The notes beneath the pieces were generated by a model that was not told where the DNA came from, did no database searches, and worked only from the letters and a program-made list of their open reading frames with translations. From Phialophora verrucosa (lineage: Eukaryota; Ascomycota; Eurotiomycetes; Chaetothyriales; Herpotrichiellaceae), in the NCBI GenBank assembly GCA_002099365.1, contig MSED01000009.1, positions 124,001 through 188,000 on the forward strand: DNA of 64,000 bases, read 5' to 3'. Below, piece after piece: positions 1 through 8,696 of this stretch (position 1 is its first letter; each line of letters starts with the position of its first letter). The translations under genes and the position numbers were made by a program.

Positions 1-183
1 TGCTGCGAGCAACGGATCAGGAACGGCGGAAGCGACGGCCAGCGCGGCGCTGATGATGTTGACCAACGAGTGGCGTGGTGGAGGACGACACGCAGGACCG
101 GGAGCGGGGATGGGTTTCGAAGATCCTGCCGCCGCCGTCGCCGCCGCCGTACAAAGCAACGGTAAAGATCGCGGCAAAGGCAT
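1..183 (-). CDS. possible 5' end of a gene running off the left edge
   Basis: An ATG at 183-181 opens a minus-strand frame with no stop through to base 1 (61 codons). The encoded stretch is rich in Ala and Pro, with a hydrophobic, alanine-rich segment near the edge that could be part of a signal or membrane region. A second ATG at 238-236 in another frame gives 73 residues before a stop at 17, so either frame or a spliced product could be the real one. I recognise no family. The low-complexity GCGGCGGCGACGGCGGCGG run around 130-155 may simply keep several frames open by chance. Confidence 0.25.
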   Translation of the reverse strand, partial: MPLPRSLPLLCTAAATAAAGSSKPIPAPGPACRPPPRHSLVNIISAALAVASAVPDPLLAA

Positions 184-1370
184 GAGTGTTCGGGACTTGC
201 TGAGTTCCTGATGCTGATACTGCTGTTGCTGTTCCCATGGCTGCAATTTGCGGCGCGCAAGTACTGTACTATGTATAACTGAGGCGCGTCCACAACGCGG
301 ACTTAGACTACATTGGATCATGGAACATTGATATGTGTTCATTGGCCCAGGTCAATTCCAGATTGTAAGTTGCTAGAAGCTCAGACCGGGAGCAGGACCA
401 AGAACAAAGATGGCTGAGAGGGAGGTATAATAGACATTTCTATCTACAAGTACATATGTGCACGGACGGCCAATCGGGAACTGTAATTACTCCGTACCGT
501 ACCTCGAAACGATCCCAGAAAAGAGTCGTGCGGCGCGTGAAGTGTGACGTGTCACATGTCCTTATATCAGGCTCAGCAGCCTAGGTATCTTTTACAGGAA
601 GGACATGATCGTCCGCGATGCCGTCGAAGGCAGCTGTGCAATACTGTTTGTAACGCCAATGCCAAAATACCATAATGCTCCGCGGGTGCTGACCAGATAC
701 GGAGTAATGTACTGTCCCAGCACAGCAACGCCTCGCAGGGATCCAGGATTCGTGCATTTTGAGTATGACCGTGAACATGACAGTGAGCATGCCTGACCAT
801 CACGGTCTTTCATCCCTTGTGCCTTGACTGCTAGACCTAGACATCGATATCTACCATCTGTCATAGGAGGGACCTCGTCAGAACGTTCGCGGGTAGTTAG
901 TTCGGGGCGCGACGAACGGTAGGGGACATCCATGAGCTCCAATGACTCCGAATCGTCGTCGTCGGGCGCACGGATATTTACATAGAGAGCGCGAGAGGTC
1001 CGCGGCATCGCCGGTCCTAGCTGGAGAAGGTCGATCACCATGGTTTGGCAAGTAGCAATCTCACCGGGTGTATTGTGCAGAAGATCGGCATTCGTTGTCG
1101 CGTTGTTTGCGCAGAGTCTTCTCTGCTTGTCCTGGAGGGCTTGTCCCCCCCCGATGGCCTCGTTACCGCTGGATCAGATGGGCGCAGCACTCAAGGCTTG
1201 CTTGCGCGTTTGATCTTGAGCTGCGCTTTGGTCACTGCTCGGGCCCCTCTTCACAGAGGGTTTCTTCTCCTCCCTGTTGTGTTGTCGGTGGTGATGCTCT
1301 CCTCGGATAGTAAGTAGGAAGCCAAGTGAAGTGCCATGGGTGAAATCTGTCCCGGCGTGAGAACCAGCCC
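184..1370. other. intergenic stretch, no recognised gene
   Basis: The one sizeable ATG-initiated frame here is listed separately (592-1041, minus). Two copies of the 9-mer TACGGAGTA (either orientation) lie at 488-496 and 698-706; see findings. I see no RNA gene or transposon end. Confidence 0.5.
592..1041 (-). CDS. hypothetical 149-residue ORF
   Basis: An ATG at 1041 opens a 149-residue frame. The N-terminal half is charged, including a DDDDSES run at about residues 27-33. The C-terminal half is Ser/Cys rich and then weakly hydrophobic. No motif or family is recognised, and the frame overlaps other open frames on both strands. It lies downstream of the transcription-factor gene at 1371 on the same strand and could be 3' flanking sequence. 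It is kept only because it is the longest ATG-initiated frame in this gap. Confidence 0.2.
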   Translation of the reverse strand: MVIDLLQLGPAMPRTSRALYVNIRAPDDDDSESLELMDVPYRSSRPELTTRERSDEVPPMTDGRYRCLGLAVKAQGMKDRDGQACSLSCSRSYSKCTNPGSLRGVAVLGQYITPYLVSTRGALWYFGIGVTNSIAQLPSTASRTIMSFL

Positions 1371-2981
1371 TCATGTTGCATCCACCTGCCCATGTCGTGC
1401 GTTCGCGCCGACATTAGCAAGAAACCACTTCTTCGTCTTCCTTCCCATTGGTTCCACGAACAAATACCTCTTCAGCACGGCCTCAAGATCAGCCCACTCC
1501 GTCAAGCCCATCTCCCTGGCGAGTCGCACAAACCTCACGCCATGGTAATCCTTGTAATCCCCACAGTCCGGTCTGAGCCGCACATTTCTCTCAGCCATGG
1601 TCCCGACAAACAACCACCAAAGGCGATCCTCCGCGGCCTCGGCCCCCACAACGACCAGCTCGTGCCCATGCGTCTCAACCTTGACGTCCAGCTCGCACAA
1701 CCGCTCCGCCACCACGAGACTCATGTCGAAGGCCCAACTGCCAGCCTCCTCCAGCTTGCTTCCCGCGTCCATGCGGTCGTGCACCGCGCGGCGCACCCAG
1801 TACGTGGCCGCGAGGGCCAAGCACGCGTCGACGAGCAATTCAGGCGAGGGGAGCAGGGCCCACAACTCGATGCTGTCAAGGTAGTGGGTGAGGAATTGGC
1901 CCGAGAGGAGCATGATCTTCATGGCTGCGTTGGTGAAGACCTTGGGTGTAGTCAGGGTCTTGTTGAGCATCACCATGCCGAGAGCGTGGTGCCATTCGCG
2001 CACCCCGATCACGAGGGCGGCGAACGAACTTGGCAATGAAGGGGCCAGCTCTGCGTAAAATGGCAGCGCGGACGGAGAGTCGCGGCGCTCCAGGGCAATT
2101 TCGTCCAGGATATGTTCGGGGAGATGCTCGGCGTCCCAGCGGTCGAGGTTGAACGAGGGCCTCGTCAGCGAGAGACACGCGCGCGTCATGTCCTGGAGGA
2201 GCGCGCCCATCAACAGCCGCAGATCGGCCTCGAGGGTCTTGCCCTCGGGTTGGAGGAGGCGGGCGAGCATGCGCCCATGCACAGCTGCGGCTTTGAAATT
2301 GTGGGCTGCGACCTCAGCCGCTAGCAGGGCGTATACCTCCCACACGTGGGTCTGGGAATCCGGGCGCTGCAGCATCGACTCACGCAGCTTGCTGGTCGCT
2401 TTGCTGATGTATTGCAGGGCGAGCAGGCTCGTCTCATTATGCGGCTTGATCCCGGAGAGGATAGCCGCCGAGCGCGCCAAGTAGGCGTACCCGTCTGCGC
2501 CGCCGTCGTCGAGCCCCTTGATGCTGTCCCTCCAGTACCGGTGCATGTGCATCTTACCGCCATATAGAGCGGCTTCGTTGCCGTGGTTCGCGGGCAGGAT
2601 GAAATCCCGGGTGAAGATCAGGAGATGGTTGACCGATGGTGTTACGGCAATTGTCGTCGATGCAAAGGGGTCGGAATTCCCGGCCAGCACGACCGGCGGC
2701 GGGACATTGCGCTCATCCTGGCTTCTACTGGCAAAGACGTGCGTCGAGAACTGCTCCTGCTGTTGCCTCTTCTTCTTCTCCTTGATGCGCTCATATATCG
2801 TCAGGGGTCTTCTCGATGGTGGCGATGGTGTTGATAGCAGTGGTTCTGGCTCTCGCTTTCGCTGCTGCTGCACGCGCGCAACATGGGCGTTGACATCAGA
2901 CAGGTTATGGCCCGAGATGCGTCCAGACGGCCCGTCCTGCAAGATGAAGGTCAGTTGCGGTTCTTCCAGGCCTTTGGCCAT
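1371..2981 (-). CDS. fungal-specific transcription factor domain protein without zinc cluster
   Basis: A single-exon 536-residue protein. The N-terminus (MAKGLEEPQLTFILQDGPSG) is followed by a short motif, DVNAHVARVQQQRKRE, at about residues 28-43. That arrangement is typical of a large family of Pezizomycotina proteins that carry the C-terminal fungal regulatory domain but lack the Zn2Cys6 DNA-binding cluster. Residues ~55-80 are basic and glutamine rich (YERIKEKKKRQQQEQ). The rest is mainly helical, with alternating hydrophobic segments (for example around HHALGMVMLNK) as in the fungal_trans_2-type middle-homology region. No Cys-rich cluster is visible. Nuclear localisation and a regulatory role follow from the family; the target is unknown. 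The same N-terminal motif recurs in the gene at 39027. The start is the first in-frame ATG. Confidence 0.75.
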   Translation of the reverse strand: MAKGLEEPQLTFILQDGPSGRISGHNLSDVNAHVARVQQQRKREPEPLLSTPSPPSRRPLTIYERIKEKKKRQQQEQFSTHVFASRSQDERNVPPPVVLAGNSDPFASTTIAVTPSVNHLLIFTRDFILPANHGNEAALYGGKMHMHRYWRDSIKGLDDGGADGYAYLARSAAILSGIKPHNETSLLALQYISKATSKLRESMLQRPDSQTHVWEVYALLAAEVAAHNFKAAAVHGRMLARLLQPEGKTLEADLRLLMGALLQDMTRACLSLTRPSFNLDRWDAEHLPEHILDEIALERRDSPSALPFYAELAPSLPSSFAALVIGVREWHHALGMVMLNKTLTTPKVFTNAAMKIMLLSGQFLTHYLDSIELWALLPSPELLVDACLALAATYWVRRAVHDRMDAGSKLEEAGSWAFDMSLVVAERLCELDVKVETHGHELVVVGAEAAEDRLWWLFVGTMAERNVRLRPDCGDYKDYHGVRFVRLAREMGLTEWADLEAVLKRYLFVEPMGRKTKKWFLANVGANARHGQVDAT

Positions 2982-3625
2982 CCCGCATGTTGGAGAGGAC
3001 GGTTAATCACACTGCAGTTGCATGGGGCACCACCAGTACGACGAACATGCCGCATCCCACCCTTTGAGGGGAGCCTTGAATTAAGCCGCCAAGTCTCATC
3101 GCACCGGCAGCACCAGAGAGCAGGCGCCGGCGTGAACTAGGCCAACTGACAGTCGGCACTTCAACCGACAGTCATGTATGTGGTACGCAGGACGATGCAT
3201 GATTTGTCATGGTCTTTCCCATCAGGGACAATGTCCCTTGCTTGGTTGAGAATAAGCTTCGGAGAACTAATCCCACCCGGGGGCCCTCCTTGCGACCTTG
3301 TTGGTGATATCCAGCCGATGTGTTGAGCAAGCTTCATCGTATGGCTCGATTTCAAAGCGTGCATGGGTGCGTCCGCGGAGCGCAGTCAGGTGGAAGCCGC
3401 AAAGGATCCGTAAGAAGCATGAAGAACCCAAGCGAGGCGTCTGGCCCAGTAGACGCCCCAACAATCATCAGTCGGTCGGGTCAAGTGGGCGTTGAAGGTG
3501 GTGAGTCCTGGAGAATCCCGTCGCTAAGGAACTGCAACAAGCATTATGCGACCCTGAAGCGGAGTGAGATGATACACCGGCCTCGGTCACGGGACAGCTA
3601 TCTTCGCATTTCATCGCCCGCAGTA
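2982..3625. other. intergenic, nothing recognised
   Basis: Gap between the 5' end of the transcription-factor gene and the 3' end of the MFS gene, both on the minus strand. It should hold the promoter of the former and the terminator of the latter. No conserved site or RNA was recognised. Confidence 0.5.
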
Positions 3626-5615
3626 TCACAGCATCAGTCGAACCTTGAGACTTCCATTGATGGGCACATCGCCATCACCTTGTCGTCTTACGATCTTTCT
3701 GTTCTCCGTGACACAAGCCACATAATAGGCCAGGCAGGCAACGAATGCCAGGCACAGGAAGCCGATGCAAATGCGAGACCCAGTTTTAAACTCTGGAGCG
3801 TCCGTCTTCAGAAAGGAATATGTCGCTATAATACTGCCAATGTTGCCGAACTGTGAATCGTCAGGACCTGTACCTGGACAACGCGGATTCGGGGCCTTGA
3901 GCTCGGCGACTCGGCGACCCACTCAGTCGGGCGAAGGCGACATTGTCTCGTTCGGGCAATCGCCGGTCTTCATATAGGTCTTGAGGATGGGAACTACTTA
4001 CGGATACCTGAAATGCAGAACCGATGGCTCGCCCTGTTTCAATAATCAGTAATCATCCTGTGAATGCCTGCACATCTGGCGGGAGGGCGGGATGAAAGAC
4101 CAGGGGATACTTACTTTGGCTCTCAAGACAGTTCATAGTGTACCAGCACAAGATTGCTTCCACAACGTCAGCAAGGGGAAATGAGATGCCTGTGGTGGGA
4201 CAAGGGGCAGGGATTTGGTCCAGCTGGACCCACCAACTATTGCGCTGAAGACGCCCATGGTGGCCAGAAACAAAAGCCCGTAGCGTGTGTGAGACTCTTG
4301 CAGATTCGACTGAAGGAAGGAAAACCCTACAATGCCGATTATGATCGACATCAGAGCCCAAGGCGTTCGCATGTTCGTTTTGTCTGATGCGACGCCCACA
4401 ATGAATGCGAAGCCTGCGGCTGCAACGTACACTGGGACGGTATGCAGCTGTGTACTGATGGGCGAGTATCCTAACCCACGCACGATGCTCGGTATGAACA
4501 GACCTAGACCATTTGACTTTATAACATCTGTCATTACCTCCATTGTTGACGGGTTGGTGATGGGTGACTTACCGGCATGGTCATGCCGAGATACATGAAG
4601 CCCGAGAGCCACATCTTGACGTCTTTGAAGGCATCAACGATATCGGTAATGCCGATTGAATTTGTTTTTCTGTCAGCTCCTGAAGACGACTCGTCACCGT
4701 CAAGGTGACGTTGAAGCGCTCGCCGTTCATTATCGGAGAGCCATCGTGCTTTCTCGGGAATATCGGTGACGAGGAAGAAAAGGACCAGGGCCACAACTAC
4801 GGTGAGACAGCCCTCGACGATGAAAATCCATCTCCAAGCTTTCAAATTGCATATGCCGTCCATGTTCCCTATGGCGCTGGCCAGAAGACCGCCGAATGCT
4901 CCCGCAAGAGTGGTTGAACCGACAAATATGGCGAAACGAGATTGGGCTTCCTCTGGCCGATAAAAGCGGGACATCGTGTACACGCAGCCGGGGTACACAC
5001 CTGCTTCTGCGATACCCAAGAAAACACGGACGGCTGCAATTCCAGCAAGGTTGCGTACAACCCCCTGGAGCACGGTCATAACTCCGAAGAAGAGGGTACA
5101 AGCAGGCACTGTGGCACCACGTCGTCAGCATCGGAATTAGGACCGTCAAATATGCGCCGGCCGGGGTTGTGGGAAGAAACTTACACCATATTTGCGGTTT
5201 GAAGCGCAGGAGTAGAATATTCGATGGGATGTCAAACAAGACATATGGGACGAAGAAACACACTAGCGCCGAATTGTATTGCGTCCCGGTGAGCTTGAGG
5301 TCTTCCACCAGGCCAAAGACAACAGCGGCTCCGATGTTTGTTCTGGCAACATGATCGTTAGTGCACGAGGAAATTCCGTCCTCGATGGCAACAGTTCTCG
5401 AGTTGCAATGCTAACCTGTCGAGGAAGCAGAAAACATAGAGCATAGTCAGAGGTCCGAGAACGTAAATGTCTCTTTTCCACTTCAACTTCCTGTTCAATG
5501 CTAGTTTTTCATTGCTCTCAACTTGCACCAGCGACTGTTCGGACGTTCCAACCGGCGAAAGTGGACTTTCGAGACCTTGAACTCGCGTACCCTCTGAGGA
5601 GAATTTCTCTGCCAT
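3626..5615 (-). CDS. MFS transporter, anion:cation symporter (allantoate/nicotinate permease-like)
   Basis: A 502-residue plasma-membrane carrier of the Dal5/Tna1 type, assembled from seven exons by frame continuity: 5615-5416, 5342-5185, 5108-4573, 4516-4234, 4189-4115, 4033-4002 and 3850-3626. Family marks are YVFCFLDRTNIGAA at the end of TM1, NSALVCFFVPYVLFDIPSN in TM2, RVFLGIAEAGVYPGCVY in TM4, the GWRWIF-like WRWIFIVEGCLTV, and RRAIGSAFQVSFGNIGSII in TM10. All introns start GT and end AG, and phases match (total 1509 bases, 503 codons with stop). One coding exon is only 32 bases. Substrates in this family are organic anions such as allantoate, nicotinate, pantothenate or sugar acids; which one applies here cannot be read. 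A related but distinct carrier lies at 45208-47135. Confidence 0.85.
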
Positions 5616-7625
5616 CGTGACCTTGAAAGGGAAGGAATAAACTGGTTGTGACGGTGCTTCCTGCGCGAAGGGAGGAAGGGCGAGCTGAGCATGCGATAAA
5701 AAAGACGGGCACGGGTGGCTAAGCCGCATACTTGTAGAGGATGGCATCGCGGCTGGGTCCGTACTTGGCCGAGTTGCAATCGACGACTTACATAACACTG
5801 CATGCTTCGAACCCAGCAGTGGTTGGCTTCTGAAGCGGCGATGAGTCACGATATATAGGAGCAAGCTAGTTCTGCTGGTCGGGCGCGATTAAGAACGAGC
5901 TCAAGCTTTTGGAAACCTCTTTCGCCGCCGTTCCCCGAATTCACTGGATTCGGAATGTCTGGCTTACCTGATGAGTGTGCAGGAGTGTGAGAGGTACTCA
6001 TGCACCCAGAAGAGGCTCGTGTACGGGGTTACTCCACAGCCTGTTGATCTCCGTTTGGTAGTAGGAAGCCTAGGCACGAATAGACGTCAAGATGATCTAG
6101 ACTTGCAATGCCGAACGTCGCTGGGATTTCTGCGGACAGCTTTCTGGAGGCCATTAAGAGTCACCAAACGTTCCGCTATCGACCGGCTAAGGATCGATCG
6201 GAGAAGCGGTTGAGCGTGATTGACGTAGATCGATCTGCTAACAAAGGGAAAAGTAGGAGCAAGACTAACCTTCATTCCCCGTGAGCCCAGTCTGGTCAAC
6301 GTGCTGAAAAGCTCGCCAAAGAAAGTTTTCTTTTCCGTATCGGGGGTATATCTTTTCGGATCTTTTGGCAAGCCCTCTTGACTCAGCCATTTGAGCTGCG
6401 AACGTGGAAGCCCACTGGCGGACTCCGCGTAGTCTCAGGGTCATGGAATCAAAAATTGTCTTCAACCCCGTATCTCTCAGCGGAAGGTAAAGCAGCTACG
6501 CCGTGAAAAGTAGATTTCGCAAGAAGTAGTCAATGGTGAGCAGAGACAAGCCTGAGAGAAGATGCTGAGGTACGACGGAGCAGTGACGAAACTGCTCGCG
6601 CCTGCCCCGGATCGGGCCAAGGGTGATGCCGCCCTTGCTCCTTGCCCGCTCGCGGCGGCTGTTTTAGGAGGCGCAAGATATGGTACAGATCACAAATTTA
6701 TATTGCAGTTGCAGCTGCGATGTTCTGTTGATAGTTGCAACATGAAGGATTCCGCCTAAAAATTGGCCTTCGTTGGCGTCAGATCTCTTCCCCGACTTGC
6801 AAGGCTGAGCCACCATGTACCTTTCGCCACGGCCACCCGACAATCCACTCTCCTTTCGGTACTGATATTTATCCTTGACGACCTCAAAACGGGGGAATGA
6901 CATAGGATCTTAATCCACTATTTTCTATATGTCCCAGCCCATCATTTTGCAACACACACCTCAATCATTGCGGAGGGGGTATTTTGTTTGTCGCGTGAGA
7001 CAGTGCTCGATACTTACACAGTAGGGAACATCCCGACTGAATTATATATTGCTCCACTCTGATCCTAGAGAAACATGGGCTCCTAAAGTGAACGAAGGGC
7101 TCTACAATGGTTCGACATGTCTCTAACTTCAAAGCATGCTTTCTTTTTGTTAGGCTTTAAGACCCCGCCCGCCCGTCTCTTTCCGAGACAAAAGCACGCC
7201 TGGGTATGCCCGTAGCCTTGTCCATCTGTGATGGAATTCTTTCATGACCAAGACCGCGCTCACACATTGTGGCGTTTGCAAGAAAGCGATAGACGGAAAG
7301 AAAGGTTCCTGTCTAAGACAGCAATGAATCGTCAGGGCCAGCCGACCAAAGCAATACAAACAAGGACCAAGATGCCGCAAAGCTACTACACCGACACACA
7401 AGGGTATAATATCTTCGCGCAGACCGCGGTGTCAGTCAATCAGGACCTACCATCGACATAAGGTCTTCTATCGCGACCACAATCGCTCCAAAAGATAACC
7501 TTCCCCCCTGCTTATCTCCAAGCCTTGATCGCCCTCGAAACAAGACAAACGACAAAATAACGCGTCCGCGAAAGAGCATCAGCCCACCACCTCCACCACC
7601 ATCAATATCTGCCGCAACCGCAACC
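5616..7625. other. 2-kb intergenic region, no recognised gene
   Basis: Upstream of the MFS gene (minus) and upstream of the small coiled-coil ORF (plus), so it is a divergent promoter region. Short frames at 6087-6371 and 6265-6465 (minus) are not recognisable, and the second has no ATG at its 5' end. The last ~130 bases before 7626 are C/A-rich with CCACCACCTCCACCACC near 7584, as is common in fungal 5' leaders. A TGACTCA heptamer lies at 6379-6385, without obvious context. Confidence 0.5.
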
Positions 7626-8012
7626 ATGTCTCTCTTCGAGAGAGTCGCGCACGGCTTCTACGTCCGCCGCCACGACGCGGCAGCTCCTCTTGTGCCTGAT
7701 CCCCGAAGAGCCGCTGCGCACTTTCCCTCGAATTCGTTCCTCGCCTCGCGGACCGACCAACAGCTCCGGCACTTAGTTTCCGAAACCAAGACCAAACTCG
7801 TCATCGAAAGCGCCCAGTACAAACATCTCGAACAGAAATTGGACGACCAGCTCCGGAGGGCGCAGCGAATGAGGGCCGCCCTCATAGAGCAGGAAAAGGT
7901 GGTCGAGCGGGTCAAAGATATCAAGGACGCGTACGTAGTGGAGAAGGCGAGGCGCAAGAATGAGCGGGCCGGAGCAAGAATGGGTGGGGAGCGTCATGGG
8001 ATGAGATGGTGA
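7626..8012 (+). CDS. small coiled-coil protein of unknown function
   Basis: A 128-residue single-exon frame starting at an ATG in good context (CAACCATGTC). Residues ~1-45 are Arg/Ala rich (HGFYVRRHDAA). Residues ~50-115 are strongly charged with heptad-like spacing (QLRRAQRMRAALIEQEKVVERV), predicting a coiled coil. I know no family for it. The stop codon (TGA at 8010-8012) overlaps an ATG in another frame (ATGGTGA at 8006-8012) and is followed within a few bases by a GAGAAG repeat, so repeat changes next to the stop could alter the C-terminus. It is convergent with the DHA2 transporter gene. Confidence 0.5.
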   Translation: MSLFERVAHGFYVRRHDAAAPLVPDPRRAAAHFPSNSFLASRTDQQLRHLVSETKTKLVIESAQYKHLEQKLDDQLRRAQRMRAALIEQEKVVERVKDIKDAYVVEKARRKNERAGARMGGERHGMRW

Positions 8013-8013
8013 A

Positions 8014-8157
8014 AAAGGAGAAGGAGAAGGAGAAGGAGAAGGAGAAGGAGAAGGAGAAGGAGAAGGAGAAGGAGAAGGAGAAGGAGAAGGAGAAGGAGAA
8101 GGAGAAGGAGAAGGAGAAGGAGAAGGAGAAGGAGAAGGAGAAGAAGAAGGAGAAGGG
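8014..8157 (+). repeat. GAGAAG hexanucleotide microsatellite
   Basis: About 23-24 almost perfect copies of GAGAAG, with one interruption (AAGAAGAAGG) near the distal end. One plus frame through it reads (Lys-Glu)n and is open from an ATG at 8006 to a stop at 8266 (86 codons). On the minus strand the same tract reads as Ser-Pro, Phe-Ser or poly-Leu, which produces several long but meaningless open frames. The plus strand is pure purine, so the tract could form a triplex. Confidence 0.95.
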
Positions 8158-8696
8158 GCCAGGAAACGCGGTAAAGCTGCAGCCCAAAGCACACGGCCTC
8201 GTATCTAACAGAAAAACTCAACGTCGACCCAATGTCCTGTACATGTACTGGAACCTGGCTGTCTAGCTAGCTTTCTGTCCGTAAAATTCAGTTTCATCCT
8301 CCTAGCGCTCGTATCAATCCAGAATTACTCTATGAGCATCCTACTTGCGAAGGTGCTTGAAATGCTTGCAGTCAAGTCAGAGGTCACGGGTCTAATCGTT
8401 CACTTGTTCATCATAGTCATAAATATTATTACTGTTCCCAAAGACTGAAAGAGTGGGGTCTGCTGAACAAGCCATCTCGATACTCCATCACTACGCGGTC
8501 TATATCCATGTAAGACATGCATGTGTGCATCTAGCGCGGAAGGGAAGCACACGCCGGTTCATCTGCCATCTACTCATGTTGGGATATTATCACCTTTGCT
8601 AAACACTCTCCATATTTCATCGAGTTCTGTAGTCCGTTACTCTCGTCGTCTTTCCTTTCATTTCTTAAAATCGCCTTCTCGTCCGCTCGTAAGAAT
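8158..8696. other. convergent 3' region
   Basis: Lies between the small coiled-coil ORF plus its repeat and the 3' end of the DHA2 transporter gene. It should carry both 3' UTRs. It contains AT-rich runs such as CATAAATATTATTACTG near 8420, but no gene is supported. Confidence 0.5.

Noticed and set aside
7773..8221. Minus-strand frames of 75-139 residues (Ser-Pro, Phe-Ser and poly-Leu repeats).
   Set aside because: They are translations of the antisense GAGAAG microsatellite and have no other content.
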